In this document: positions 1 to 12,130 of the stretch, piece by piece
Layout: each line of letters begins with the position of its first letter
Position numbering within the stretch: position 1 is the stretch's first letter
Source of the DNA: Piezodorus guildinii
Lineage: Eukaryota; Arthropoda; Insecta; Hemiptera; Pentatomidae
DNA length: 64,000 nt
Reading direction: 5' to 3'
Assembly (NCBI GenBank): GCA_023052935.1
Contig: CM041292.1
Location: forward strand, 104,277,906-104,341,905
Program-made: the position numbers and the translations under genes
The notes under the pieces: model-generated
Told to the model about the DNA's origin: nothing
The model's input: the letters and a program-made list of their open reading frames with translations, nothing else
The model's database searches: none

Positions 1-690
1 ATGGGCGTGATAAGGTCTAGTGAAGAAACTACCCAGTGGTAGCACTTCAATGTCAATTTAATTACAGTAGGTCTCGAGGCCATCGTCTTTTCAATCGCCT
101 CGGAGGGTTGTCTGGAATAGATGGGAATGATAAGTTGCGTATATGAGGATTCGTGTGGGTTGGGAGTTTGGAATGAAAAGAGGCATATCTGTTTCGGGCT
201 AGTTCTGCGACAAATGGGATATTTAGGTCATTATGGATGATTTTATTCGTAACGAAATAAGGAGCATTTAGGATTTTGCGAAGGATTTTGGATTGTAAGG
301 ATTGAATACGAGAGGAATTAGATGGTTTAGTAGAGCCCCAAAGCTCGATTCCTTATGTCCAGATGGGTCTGATGATGGTAACATAAATGAGCTTTTTGTA
401 ATAAATTGGAAGTTTTGAACGTTTGTCTAGTAAGTGTTGTAGTAGTCAGTATCTACGGGCAGTTTCTTGTCGTTTAAGTCGCGTATGGGGATTCCATGTA
501 AGACGTTTGTCAAGATGGAGTCCTAGGTAACGGATTTGTTCAACAGGTATGAGTGGGGTATTATTAAAGGATACAGTGGGACAGGAAGTCATCGGTTTGC
601 GACGAAGGGTAAAGGTAATTTGGTGGAAATTGTTAGGATTTATTTTAATCCTCCAGTTCTGACACCATTCCTCAATAAAATTTCTTTTGA
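1..690 (-). pseudogene. Jockey-type LINE fragment, ORF2 C-terminus plus some 3' UTR
   Basis: Read on the minus strand, this segment aligns by eye with the C-terminal third of the intact Jockey ORF2 at 53512-56190. Shared landmarks in the same order are the final 'taggtctcg.ggcc' region near 63-80, the 'gggttccacgt'-like stretch near 485-510 and the 'cca.ttctgacaccattc' region near 650-675. It begins at or before the window edge and stops near 690 in A/T-rich DNA, so it is truncated at the ORF2 5' side. Frameshifts and stops prevent any long open frame. It is a different, older subfamily from the intact copy. It encodes no functional protein; the intact relative is an endonuclease/reverse transcriptase. 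Confidence 0.8.
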
Positions 691-898
691 ATTTTTAAAA
701 AAAAAAAATTAAAAATAAATGAAAGAAAAGTCGTACCTTTATTATTACCTTCTTTATAGCAACTAATTCCATAACTAACAATTGATTTACTTAAGAACAA
801 ATTAAATTTTTAAATTATAGATATATCATAAGCAATCTGAGAATTTTGTCTTTTTTTTTCTAATATTACCTCAAGATAAATATAGCTGAGTTACTTAC

Positions 899-966
899 TG
901 ATTTTCGACATCGGTAGGTGGTAGCAGTTTCATTCGCAAAACTCTGATGGGACCGGTGAGGTTGTG
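899..966 (-). other. Candidate short host exon (68 nt)
   Basis: On the minus strand a 68-nt segment is bounded by a plausible acceptor (...TTGTAGTCAG at 967-977) and a strong donor (CA followed by GTAAGT, complement of 893-898). The frame that includes the internal ATG is open and reads ...GPIRVLRMKLLPPTDVENQ, and its GC content is clearly above the flanks. I do not recognise the peptide. A plus-strand frame across the same place (964-1152) is also open but shows no splice or domain signal. A chance combination of signals is quite possible, since neighbouring exons are not visible. Confidence 0.2.
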
Positions 967-1239
967 CTGACTACAATAGGAGCTGGAATAGGTTTTTTAC
1001 TGTTATTGCATCCTTTCGGTGGCTACGTATTTCTGCTGCGACGATCCTCGCTTTCATACAACCTATTCCACTTCCAGAAAGTATCTAAACCTGGAACCGA
1101 ATCCAGGCCCATTTCGGTTTATTCGCTTTATAACATTTCCCCCAAAAGATAGACAGAAGTGGTCAGTTTCCTATATACAGGAATTGGCGTGAGGTCACTA
1201 TCTTCTCAGAAATATTGAATTAAAACAATCATATAATTA

Positions 1240-1760
1240 ACGATAAAAATTATTTAAAAAAATAATCATGTGAATGCAGATAAAACGAAGGGAATAGTGT
1301 ACTAATTTCAGAAAGGAAAGAAAAAATTACCGTCAAAATTTAAAATAAACAACTGCGAAATTAAACTATCCAAACATAAAAGATATCTCGGAGTCACCTT
1401 AGATAGACATTTAAAGTTTTCGGTCCACTTTAGTAAAAAATTAAGGTAGCTTAATCACTTAATTAGTTCTTCTGGTAAGTCTCATCGACTGAAGATATCA
1501 ATATATAAGACCATTATACGTCCAACTCTGTTATATGGTGCTCCACTCTATTCGCATATTGCTAAGTCGACCAAAAAAACGTTTACAATCGTTCCAAAAT
1601 GGCGGACTGCGGAAAATTGTGAAAGGAACATCATTACAATGATCCAAAACCTCAAGAATTCACGAGGAATTAAAAATTGACAAACTTTCCGAATTCATTA
1701 GTACGAGGAATAAAAAGAATTTATTTAATTTAAATTCTACACGCAACATTACATACAGAC
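1240..1760 (+). pseudogene. Jockey-like LINE RT fragment (same family as 41160-41892)
   Basis: This is a decayed copy of the RT C-terminal region seen at 41160-41892. The shared order is a KT-K-GIVYSF-like start, an FKINNCEIK-like stretch, a 'RYLGVTLDRHLKFS'-like RT block, the IRPTLLYGAPL block and the ending LKIDKLSEF. It starts a few codons earlier than the 41-kb copy (N-A-D-K-T-K), so the two are independently 5'-truncated. A deletion after the HFSKK-like codons and several frameshifts break it. It has no predicted function. Confidence 0.8.
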
Positions 1761-1764
1761 TTTC

Positions 1765-3078
1765 CTACGCCGATCAACCATGTGAAAGTTAACAATAAAG
1801 AAATTTTAAAAACTATGTAGTTTAATTATAAAATAAATTAGCTCAATTATAATAAATTCTTGCTTAGTTAAAGGTAGCATTTATTATTTATTTACACCAC
1901 AATAATTTATTCAGCTGTATTTCAATGTACTTATTTGATTTATACAGAAGTTGATAACTAACCAGATCTTACAATTTTAAAAAAAAAAAAATATATCTTG
2001 ATAATCTACTAAGTACTAATAATACTCAGTTTTCTAATCCAAATGTTTAGAACCATGACAAATACTTCATAGTACGTCAGCAACATTACTCTACAGACAT
2101 TCACACGCCAACAGTCAACTAACAGATTCGGGCACTAAACAAATGTTTTAACAACTTACACGGACCTACCAACGCATTAATAGATAACATGTAGTGGCCA
2201 TGTTGCCCCACAAGAAACTCTCACTCTCAGACAAACCTGAAAAGAAGCTGGATAACGTCCTTGCATACAGGCGTAATAGGATTGATATAGGCGTAATACA
2301 CATCACATTCACTGATCGTCATTTGCATGACAGAAGTGAATAAAAAAATGTTGATGATAGAACCAACTGTAATTATTACTCTAGTACATTATTAATTACG
2401 ATTCAATATATTCCTAAATAATAACCTATTGTACCGAATAAAAAAATGTGTAGGTTATCTTCTACATAATAATTCGAATATGTAGACACTGTTTTTACGG
2501 CGAGTCGAAGAGAGATAAGAGTTCATTGACATCCCAAAGTCACTAATAATCAATTTTCACACACAAAAAAAAAGTACATAATGGTTATATTAGGTCTGGG
2601 TGCCGAAATACCAGCATCAGTTAATTGGACTGATAACTGAGCCTAATTAACTGTCAGAGGATGAATCGGTTTACGATTCTTCATTGTCATGAATCTGTTT
2701 AAATAATCAACGACAATTATAATTAAAAACAATGGAGACTGAATCGAGGATTAGGTTACAATTAGAAGATTCCATACAAAGCCTTTAGTCACTTAATGAC
2801 ATGGTTCCGAAACCACATAGGTCAGATTACCTGAGTCTTCTTTTAACAGCCTGGCAGACGGGAACAGAAAGTTTCAACTTTCAGGGTCCTTTTCGATGGG
2901 TCACGTCCAAGAGGATTTGATGTTCACAATTAAAAAAAAACTTACTGGCAAATACAAACATGCGAAGTTCCAGTTTTTGCGCTAGGCTCGTTAGAATTCT
3001 AAAAATATATTTTTCTAATAAGGACAGATTGTAATATTACTCAATAAAATTGTTCCTAGAAAGAAAAAAAAAATAAAA
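1765..3078. other. AT-rich stretch without a recognisable gene
   Basis: No supported coding region. Around 2100-2290 a slightly more GC-rich piece resembles 10300-10500: both carry an 'acagtcaactaaca/aacagttgaccaaca' block and later a 'GAAGCTGGAT' block. This suggests two remnants of one old repeat, possibly a LINE tail, but the likeness is too weak to classify. Confidence 0.35.
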
Positions 3079-3085
3079 GAAAAAA

Positions 3086-3155
<70 letters not shown>
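3079..3155. repeat. A-run followed by (TA)n microsatellite
   Basis: An A tract of about 24 bases runs directly into about 50 bases of pure TA dinucleotides. The A-rich lead-in suggests the poly(A) tail of a decayed plus-strand retroelement, but no coding remnant is visible just upstream. Confidence 0.9.
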
Positions 3156-3156
<1 letters not shown>

Positions 3157-3544
3157 CACTGAAAATGCATTTAAAAATTTACTTTTAGTGTATATTTCCT
3201 CCTATTCAGTAAAATGGAAATATAATCCCAAGGTATTTTCCGAATGCGATTCCATTTAAAATCATTTAATCCCAAATCAATAATGTCTTGAATTAAGGAA
3301 TTAACGTGTTTATTTTGGTTTTGGTTTTTAAAATAAGCAGTATTTATTTCTTAATTATAAATAAAAAATTTAAAAATATCTTTTTAACAGGTTTCTGATT
3401 GTTAAACATGTATAACTCGAAAACTATTCATCTCGTAAAGCACAAAATAGTGCCATTTCGTTTACTTTTATTGGGGCTTACGTTTTCAGTATCAAATTTT
3501 CTTGTGAATAACTGTTAATCTAAAGATGTTTAACAATTAAAAAA
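3156..3544. other. AT-rich stretch with a short inverted repeat
   Basis: No gene. It contains ATTGTTAAACAT near 3407 and its inverse ATGTTTAACAAT near 3527, about 110 bases apart. This could be the ends of a tiny decayed inverted-repeat element or chance. Confidence 0.3.
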
Positions 3545-4032
3545 CGGGTGGAAAACCATGGTTTTGCCATTCGTTCGTGGATTACGAGGCTAAAGTTGGC
3601 GGACGAAGAGAAAGGGAAGACCCCGACATACTTGGGAGAATGGAGTAAGTTAGACAAGCTTTCGCGACAAGCGGACTGGAATATGTCTAAAGAAAATAAA
3701 AGTTAAGGATCGAAGAATATGGTCCAGTCTCTACAGAAAGGTACCTCACACTACATAAATGATAGACGATGATAGATTATGATGATGTTTCAACTTTTGA
3801 GACAGTTAAATGCAGATGGGCTGTGTGTCCTGCAAAAAATTACAACTTTTGCCAGATCGTTTCTCCAGGCTAATCTTTCCTTATAGTAATTAGCATACTA
3901 ATTTATTTTTTTAAATAGGCAAAAAAATCATTAATTTCTGTATATATTGTATGAATGTGGTATCATATCACTATTACTACTGTTCATTTTGTATCAAATT
4001 GTAATACATCTCAATAAATATTTTTCAAAAAA
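3545..4032 (+). pseudogene. LINE 3' end with 'GRPR' RT C-terminal tail and 3' UTR
   Basis: The plus-strand translation around 3598-3770 reads GGRRRGRPRHTWENGV, then (frame-shifted) KVKDRRIWSSLYRKVPH and a stop. This is the basic GRPR/W tail that ends the RT of many insect endonuclease-RT LINEs. The 3' UTR runs to an AATAAAT signal near 4013 and an A-rich end near 4030. It is 5'-truncated and frameshifted. A related but different tail is at 47633-48088. Confidence 0.65.
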
Positions 4033-6479
4033 ATAAGCAGAACGTTTTAGGTATAAAAAAAAAAATTAAAAAACTAGAGCTGTCTGAATTAATAGTTCTA
4101 TGTCTGGAAATAATGAAACTATTTTGAACATTATGAGGTATGTTGGTCAAGAGCTGTATATTTTTAGCTTAATTTGAAATCTGCTAAAAAAACTTGATTA
4201 TTGTTTGCTTATTGTATAAAAAAAAAAAATAAATAAAAAATTACGATTTACAATATTTTATATTCTTTACTTTATCTAAAGATAAAATTTTAAAAATCAG
4301 TAAAATTTAATAAAAGTGATGACCTTTTTTCAGCGTAACAAAGAGTTTTCTGGATGCAGAGTAAAATCAAATAGGCTAAATCAAAGTAACTGCACATTCA
4401 ATGACTTGGTTGAATACAGAATAAACACGTCAAATAAATTCCTTAACTTAAAAATCCAGTGGCTTCCGAAACCCATCAATCAGTTTTAATGGAATAAAAA
4501 CAGCCACAAACTGTTTGAAGTATTTTATCCATCGTAATTGAATAGTTTTAAAAACTCTAGAAAATGACACTGGTTAGGTCAGAACGAGTGAGTGTTTTCA
4601 TCTCTTACATGGATGATTCTACATTCGAGTAAAAAAAAAAAAAAAATGAAATAAATAATAACTAAAATCAGTAATAATTAATAACAAAATTTTCACTAAA
4701 AACAATGATTATCAACACCAGTAAATACTTGTACTTTAAGAATACTACCTTTAAAAGATGAAAGTAATAATAACTCTATACAGCTCTTCTATACAAAAAC
4801 TTGCTTAAAACAGTATTTCTGAATATATGTCATTATTTATTTTATTTTTTAACTTCTAGGAACCTATTTAATTTGTAAGAAATTTTAAATTAGGTTCTTA
4901 TCAAAAGATGTGTGTTTTTATTAGTATTAATATTTAAGTGAAGAACACCATTAATAAAAGTAAACAAAAAAATAAAATAAATCAATAAAATAAAGTCCGA
5001 GTGTTGGTGAAAAAGAAAATAGTCTTCAATTATTTATTGTTTTTCCAACTTTTAGATCTGAATCGTAGGTCGTCATCAGAACTCTATAAGGAAAGGAATG
5101 TTTTATAGCTTAAGGCCACCATGATTATTTCCTTCCGAATTTCCCTAAGGCCAACCTTTGATTTTCATAACGATAAAATAAATCGTTCATTAAAGTATAA
5201 AATTATATTTATAATAGTAAAATTATATACTACAGTAAAAATTGTAATTACTACACATTCATTAGGCTGCTCATAATTATCATGAAAGTTGTAAATATCA
5301 ATAATATAATAAAAAATATTTTAAAATCTTTTTGGAAACATCAAGAAGGACTTTATGACACCTCTTGTGAATTTACAATAAGTCAAATTATTTTTGTATG
5401 TTGTTAAAGTACGTGTTTTTGAGATGTGATATTGTTTCCAAGATGGCAAAAAATCTTTTCGTGAGACATGTGGTTTTTACCAGCCCTAAAGCTTTGTGGT
5501 GAGGTGAAATCTAAACCAAAGAGATTATTAATTATTTCTAAAACAAATTACTACATTACTGACAACTGCTTTTATCTTTAATTCAAAATTAATGAAGAAA
5601 CAATTAAACATGCCAACACCGGTTTATTTAGGAGGTCTTCATCCCTGAGAAAGAGGCAGATTGGAAATTTATTAAGCACTCATCTATCACAAATTACAAA
5701 TGGTACTAGGGAACGTGTGAATACCTATCTATAACTCCCTTTGTGCTACAGGTAGGCCGGTCGTAGTCGGTAGGTATAAGGAATGAGTACCTACTTAAGA
5801 ATATGAGAAATTTAGTGAAGACGTTCCTGAATTTAATCTGATAACAACCTAATAGGTGATTTTCGTGAAGAGACGGTAGTAATTTAATATGATTGATTCA
5901 CTCATAAAAATCATACTGAAAAATTGGAAAATTTTATTCAAGGTACAGTATTCCAACAAAAATATAATGTTTTCATTTGAGCGGAAACTGTCCAACCAAA
6001 TTGGATAAACTGAAACATAGATCCTGAAGCGAACAACTAAATACAAGACGGACACAGAACCACACAGCTCCGACTGACTTAAAAGAAAGAATTCCGTCGA
6101 CCACAAAAATCTCTTTCATTCCTTTTGTCTCTCGAGAGACAATAGCAGCTTCACAATGGCCAGCCTCCGTTTTTTTTCTGACCTCAGTGGCTACTCGATA
6201 CTCTATATCTCTTTTCAGACTAAGCCAGTTTGTCGGTTGGTCAATTCCATCGGGGAATGTAGTATGGTTTAAATCAGATATATATGTATGTATTGTCGAA
6301 GAAATGAAATGGGATCTGTAGAATGTTCCTTGTATTAATTTAAGAATGCTTATTTATGTAACTTGCCTCAAGTTGTTAGGAGTTCTGCGCTTGCACTAGA
6401 CAGTAGCAGTTATGCTCTACTATGTATCCCAGATTTATTCCTTATTTAAAATTAATTAACCCGATTTTATTGTTTACAA
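4033..6479. other. AT-rich stretch without a recognisable gene
   Basis: Only short chance open frames are present (for example 5849-6106 minus), with no domain, codon bias or splice signal. Several A-runs (4050-4065, 4218-4232, 4630-4647) could be old retroposon tails. I see nothing else. Confidence 0.4.
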
Positions 6480-6660
6480 GATTTATATCGCAAAAAAAAT
6501 CTGGTACGCATAACACACGACTTTCATTTTCCTCCGTTGTTAAAATCAATTTAAGAAATTTTAATACGAATAAAATGTTGAAAAATTAATTATTTTGAAT
6601 TTAAATAGAAACATCTGTTTTATTAAATAATCTATTATATTTTTACCTACAACAATCAGT
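6480..6660 (+). repeat. Dispersed non-coding repeat, copy A
   Basis: Shares with 15190-15395 and 29190-29375 the ordered blocks 'acgacttycatt', then GTTAAAATCAATTT, then an A/T-rich arm ending in 'attaa.taat...attat'. The three copies have the same orientation and diverge strongly, suggesting an old family of about 150-200 bp with no coding capacity. Confidence 0.5.
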
Positions 6661-6718
6661 TAGCTTTATCGGCTTTTCATCACCCTCAATTAACCTTTGA
6701 AATTCCGTGTATTAGGTA

Positions 6719-6768
6719 ATATTTTTTCTAAAATCTTAAGCTGACCAACGGTATATTATATATCTATA
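6719..6768 (+). repeat. Short repeat shared in inverse with 63845-63893
   Basis: The segment contains TTTTTTCTAAAATCTT and then CCAACGGTATATTATATATC. The reverse complement of 63845-63893 has the same blocks with only a few changes between them. Similarity stops on both sides, so this is probably the end of a transposon family. Confidence 0.5.
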
Positions 6769-6770
6769 TT

Positions 6771-7065
6771 GAAGACATTTTCTTACAAAATTTTGTGAGT
6801 GACACCTTTCAAAAAAACATTATAACTAATTTTAAAATACTATAAAATCGGAAAAAGAGCGTTTTTTTTTTTCAACTCAATATAGTTAAAGAGGTAAATA
6901 ATCATTTTCCAGGAGTCAACGTCTAAAAAAATTATATGATCGTGATTCTTAAACGAAAAACCCATTTTTAATAGAGGAATGAAAATCCAAATATATTTTT
7001 TCGAAAGGTGTCACGCACTAAATTTTGTCAGAAAATGTCTTTTATGCTCCTCTGTACTGAAGATT
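6771..7065. repeat. Inverted-repeat element (about 50-bp arms)
   Basis: The left arm (about 6771-6820) reads GACATTTTCTTACAAAATTT, then GTGACACCTTTC and an A run. The right arm (about 6993-7045) is its inverse complement with a few changes. About 175 bp of non-coding DNA separates the arms. The structure is that of a MITE or foldback element, but no target duplication is obvious. Confidence 0.5.
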
Positions 7066-7669
7066 TTTTTCGGATTTTTCGAAGTGGTGCAACAATATGA
7101 AAACAAATAAAAACTGATCTTTTCTCTTATATCTTGCGTTTTAAGAAACTTTTATTTTTCAGATTATTGAAAAATGGGTGTAATTTTTTTTTTTTTTTTT
7201 ACTGAAAATACATCCTCCATAGGAAAAGATGTAAAAAATACCTGAACAAGTAAGACCATAGAAGAAATGGTTGATAGTGACTAAATAGACGGTGTTATAG
7301 AGCGCTAGCTTGGAGCGTGTTTCAAAAACTTTTATCCAATCGTTTTGTAGTAAAATGATTAAAAATGTTTCATAAGAAATGGAAGAGAAATTCTGAATTT
7401 TCGGTGGAAAAGAATTGTTTACACATTTTTTCATATAACCTATGAGTAGTACTATTATTTACTGTTTTAATTGGGGAAATGGTCAGGAAGCTTTATTATA
7501 CATCTACATAAATGTTTTCGTATTTACCAGTTGTCATCGGAAACATAAGAAATACTTATGATGAACTCATGTAAGTACATACATTATATAAAAACCGCTT
7601 GGAACACTTCATGGCAGGCTTTTCCCGCGAATATAGAAAAAAAAAGTAGGAAATTAAGAAAATCCTTGG
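7066..7669. other. AT-rich stretch without a recognisable gene
   Basis: A chance minus-strand frame (7159-7434) starts in a T-run and shows no domain. Nothing else is seen. Confidence 0.4.
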
Positions 7670-7769
7670 GGTTCCTAGTCACATAAGGGAAGGGAGTGAT
7701 TAGTCCACACAGCCCTCGAATCAGGTTGAGGGGCTGCCTCCTTAGACTCTCCTGACCTGCTCCCTCATC

Positions 7770-8190
7770 AGGGGTGGCTCTTAGAGAAGGTGACCCTAGG
7801 GGGTGTAGTGTAGGTGACCTAGTGTATAGTGTGCTTGTGTACTATATAAGAAAAAACGCAGATCTCATGCCTCTCTATGAAGACCTGGACATAGTACATT
7901 TTATAAAGTCTGGGCTTCTGAGATGGGTATGGTATGGTTCAAGGATGAATAGTATTGAAATACCCAAAAAGTTCCTTGAGGAAAAGGATATTTGGACCCA
8001 GACAAGTTTGGTAGACCTCGTTTGCGGTGAGAGAATTGTGTGGCAGAATATGCTGGGAGTTAGAAACTAGGGAGTAGCAGCACAAAACAGGGAAGACTGG
8101 CGGCTCATACTAAAGGAGGCCTTGACTCTTCACGAGCTGTACCGCTATCGAAGTAGGATCAAGAAAACCCAGCCCTACTTTCCCTACCAC
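7770..8190 (+). pseudogene. LINE reverse-transcriptase C-terminal fragment
   Basis: The plus-strand frame reads NADLMPLYEDLDIVHFIKSG, then LLRW, then a SRMNSIEIPKKFLEEK-like segment. This corresponds to the 'lgwagHv.Rm....pkk.l' tail of insect endonuclease-RT LINEs. After one TAG it continues with GVAAQNREDWRLILKEAL, the usual final motif ('A.DR..WR..l.eA'). The central GRPR segment is degraded to non-matching residues. It is 5'-truncated with at least one stop. It is not the same family as 47633-48088. Confidence 0.7.
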
Positions 8191-8494
8191 GACACTAGTA
8201 TGATTGGTAAAAAACAGTCCTGTAGGGGGATTTTTGATGTTGCCAGTTTTTCTAAAAGAGGTATTGCCCGCTTATTTGCTTGAGGGTGAAGTGGAATAAC
8301 TTTCAACTAAAGGAGATTAAGATTTTTACAAATCCGTTTGAAATTGGACACTCGGGCCCAAATCCCGACGTATTTTCCTAAATTTACAACCTAAAATTTA
8401 TAAGGAGTTTTCGTCTCCTTTTATAAAATAATGCATATGCTCAATTAGACCGAAATATTGAGTTTTTCGTCCTTAATTATATTAGTTTTTAAAC

Positions 8495-8900
8495 ATTATA
8501 AAATGAAAATTAAATGAAAAGTAATTTTATTCTGGGACGAGTAGTCCCCTAAGAGTAACAAGAAAAGTACAATATAAATAATAAATGTCTGGTCGTTTAA
8601 GACTCAGTTTAACATTAAAAGACAGATTTTGTGACAATGAATAGTTATCATCTATAGCTTTTAAATATTACATATGTTGGGAAGATTGATACTTTAGGAG
8701 ATGGAGAAATAGTTGGTGTTTAAAAGTGGATAATGGTAAGGATTTACGAATGGATACAGGCGAGGAATTCCAAAATAGGGTAGCACGAATAATAAAGGAT
8801 TTTTTTGAAGGAAGCAGATCTGTGAGAAAGTATATACAAGTTTATAGGTTGGGATCTAGAGTTTACTGAATGGACAGAGGAACAAATGGATATAAGGTTT
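8495..8900 (-). pseudogene. CR1-type LINE 3' end
   Basis: On the minus strand the translation gives NLYILSHRSASFKK, then (one frame change) TLFWNSSPVSIRKSLPL, then STFKHQLFLHLLKYQS and a stop. This parallels the C-terminus of the intact CR1-type ORF2 (NLYIPSHR..., FWNSLPSNIRH, KFKYHLFHYLLASQ). Downstream on the minus strand, a GGGAC-N5-GTCCC stem is followed by AGAATAAAATT and a TTTTCATT-like tail, the same terminal architecture as the copies at 15.98 and 21.15 kb. It is heavily 5'-truncated. Confidence 0.75.
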
Positions 8901-9984
8901 TTTTGTATTGAAAAATCGGATGAGACAGACACCAAGGAGGTACTGCCGACGGAAAGAGGGATAGAGCCAATTCAACTCGGTATACCTTCTAGAAATATGG
9001 GAGCGTCTGGGGGTTCCACATGTGAATCAAATGAAACGTTTCATAAATTAAACCAGCTTCAATTATATTATACCTTATTAATAACCTTGTTAAATAACAA
9101 ATATTCATTATATATTCCCGAAATTAATCAAAATATATTAATATTTTATAAAAGAAAAAAAATTCTCATTTAAATAATACTCTCTAAATTAAGATTAAAT
9201 TAAAACAAATTTACATAAAATGAATATAAATAAGAAAAACATGAAATAATTATTTGTAAATCATGTTTTCTGATTCATAAGCTTTTAGCTGAACAAATAA
9301 ATGACTAAATGTTAAAAGGGCAGTTTTCCATCGGAATTAACATTTTTTGAGATAATAAAAGTGTTGAATTTTTAACTTAATCTGCAGTATAAAGTCCAGC
9401 CATTTAATTTTTTATAGAAACGTTATTTTCATCATCCAGTGAAGCAACACACCGAAAAGATAACAATAATAAACGTAACTAATATTCCTTTGATAAGGGG
9501 ACTGCCTTTGTAAGAAGTAGCAAATCATAAGTCCATAAATATTACAATTTATGGATGAGATTTAAAAAAAGGATAAAATACATCTATTTTGTTATTTTTT
9601 AAAGTTATTGAAATCAACAACTCAACAGCTGAAAAATATTTCTACTAAAAAGTAAAAAAAAAATATTTTCCACAAAAAAGTCTGGTTTGTTGGAGGTAGA
9701 GCAGAAGAAAGAAGAAATTTTTCCGGACGTAGGAGGGACTGTAACAGAGACTTAGCTCAAGATCGTTTCCCAAAGGAAAGATCTGCAGAGATAACTCGAG
9801 TTCGCGCTTGCAAAGCGCATATCGAAGGAATGGAGCGGAGGGGGAAATATCTGACGGAGTACCTACAGGCGAAGGAAGTTATCATTTAAAATGTTATCAT
9901 TTAAAACATTTTCTTTTTAAAAACCTAAAATGATAATCAGGAATTGAAGGAGAAACAAGGATAGAAATCTGTGGGTTAGGGTGG
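8901..9984. other. Stretch without a recognisable gene
   Basis: The frame at 8886-9173 (plus) is the antisense of the LINE tail running into AT-rich DNA and is not a gene. A GC-richer patch at 9680-9890 has no recognisable protein in any frame. Confidence 0.4.
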
Positions 9985-10250
9985 AAATGAGTTTTTCATG
10001 AAAGGAATGGTTCCTGGGTCGGGCTAATTCAGCAACATATAAAATATTAAGGTCATTATGGATGAGTATGTTCGTAAAAAATTAGTTAGGAAGGATTTTG
10101 GTGTCTTAGGATTAGAGGCGGAATTCGATGGTTTAGTACAGCTTCAAAGCTCATCACCGTAATCCACATTAATCGCATAATAGTCGTGTAGATTTTCAAG
10201 GTAGTAAAGGGGGAGGGGTTGGTTGTTTGTCTAGTAAATGTTGAAGTAGC
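9985..10250 (-). pseudogene. Jockey-type LINE ORF2 C-terminal fragment
   Basis: The minus strand matches the region also seen at 180-440 and 53640-53890. Shared blocks are 'tattaaggtcattatggatga', 'aggattttggt...aggatt', 'gaattcgatggtttagta' and 'tttgtctagtaaatgttg'. It is short, truncated at both ends and full of stops, and is closest to the copy at the start of the window. Confidence 0.7.
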
Positions 10251-11839
10251 CGAAAAAAGCGTTTTGGATTTAAATTTTGAAAATTAATCAGTCATCTCTT
10301 AACGCAGATCCTTGGCACATAAACAACTAAATCCTACCTACGGACTTACAACAATCAACAGTTGACCAACACAAATGAACTATCTATTCGCCTTCTCATA
10401 GTAAACTGCATATACACTATTATAGACTTATAAACGACATGTTAATAGCTTAAACGGCTGTTAGAAGAAGGTTGAATAGAAGCTGGATGAGAGACCACCT
10501 CTGCTAAATTTAGCCTAGAAAGGCATACTGCTAGGCACTTTCCTTCCCCATGCCTGTCCTGTGTGCTTCTGAAGTTTTATATAAAACACTTTTTTACTGT
10601 CGGGTAGCTTCTGACAGGTGTGAACAGAAGCATGGAAAGAGATTAAAAAAATAAATAATCCATTATTTCTATTCGTTGGTATATTTTTTGGTTTATTGTT
10701 TACAATAATGAACTTTTGTTATCGACCAAAAAAAAAAAAATAAAAAAATAATCCTCCCTCAAAATTTGAGAGCTTTCGTTTCAAGATGCGTAGAATAACG
10801 AATGTTTTAGTGCTATTTGATAAAAAATTGAATTTTGGACTAAATGAAAAAAGAATCATTGAAATTGGTTATCAATTAGCTTAGATATCGCGTTTTGAAA
10901 TCAGTGGTTGTGTTATGATATGATGGTTTGAATTAGTGCTTTCCATATTACTTAATGTCAACAGCCATATTAACAGTTATATCCTAATATTGCTATTTAG
11001 AAATAATAAACCATGGTGTAATAATTTGCAGCGTTTTTACTAGTGCAATCTTTATACATTGTTGGCGTTCATTTTTTTTTTTAGTCCTCAGTTTTATTTT
11101 AACTAGGCATATTGTCTTTTTTACTGGAACAAGTTTGTTATTCTTAATGGATTAAGTTCCACAAAAAAACTACTTTTATTCTATGTCATTATAATATATA
11201 ATGAATCTCTGAGAAAAAAAGAAACTCTCGAAATCAATCGGAACATATTATATTTACTGAATCAATTACTCGTAATAGAGCAGCCTAAAGATCCAAATGA
11301 AAACAGTAAAAGAATTTGGAACGGAAAGTCAGAGTCACAGTAAAATATTCTCTTTTCAAAAGATAAAAGAAAGAAGTTGGGTATACTGGGAACCAGGTTT
11401 AGTATTCGAGAAAAAGGTGGCAAAGCAATAAAGGCTAGGAAGGGCTGAAAGGCTGCAAAGTTAAGTTTTAATATTAGTCCCGACCGGTCAATCTTGCAAG
11501 TAACCGTAGCCCCTCCACAGAACTTCGCCCTTCCTATCTTTGATATTTTATCGTCAAATTAAACAATAGAAATGAGAAGTAAAATATGATATCATACAAT
11601 AACAGTTGTTATTTGTATTTACTTTGTTTTTTTCGGTAGAATAACTGCGTAAATTTTATTTTATAATAATAACAATTCCCAATAAAAAATAAACTATGTA
11701 ACTCAAATTATACACTATCAATAAAAAAAAAAAAAATTAAAAAATGTGATGAGCAAATCATTTATTCATTTATCATATTATTGATAAATTATGAAGAACT
11801 CGTTCTTAATATATTTTAAAATAATATAATATATTATAA
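10251..11839. other. AT-rich stretch; possible old repeat at 10300-10500
   Basis: 10300-10500 resembles 2100-2290 and may be a LINE-tail remnant: one plus-strand frame reads TAVRRRLNRSWMRDHLC. A GC-richer patch at 11380-11540 is unassigned. Nothing else is supportable. Confidence 0.35.
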
Positions 11840-12130
11840 GAGAACACAGAAGGAGCTGCAGACGTATTAGAACTCCATACTTCGGCGGATTGCTAGGGGA
11901 ACCTTCCGCATCAAATTCAAATCATCAAAGACTGCAGGCCAAAACATTCCCAGAATACATCCTCCGGAGGCGCATCAAATTTTTTAATGGACTAAACCAT
12001 CAAACTACTAAACCACTCTTCAATTATATCATCCTAAAACCCAGGCCTGCGCTGTGGCAACGCACGCATCCCCTTAATGACGAAATGTCAAACCAAATAT
12101 TGGTTCCTTTCCTTTATATATTTGTATAAA
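11840..12130 (+). pseudogene. Possible LINE C-terminal fragment, unassigned
   Basis: An open plus-strand frame reads RSCRRIRTPYFGGLLGEPSA, and further on FPEYILRRRIKFFNGLN and ALWQRTHPLN. Arginine-rich, GC-richer sequence ending shortly after such motifs is typical of the last codons of a non-LTR retrotransposon ORF2, but I cannot place the family. It could also be a fragment of an unrelated gene. The ending is followed by AT-rich DNA. Confidence 0.3.

Noticed and set aside
964..1152. Plus-strand 62-codon frame as a gene
   Set aside because: No domain, start context or splice signal; the minus strand has the better (still weak) exon candidate.
3410..3480. ATAACTCGAAAACTATTCATC block as a known transposon signature
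   Set aside because: Similar words occur in many insect repeats, but I cannot tie this one to a defined family or boundary.
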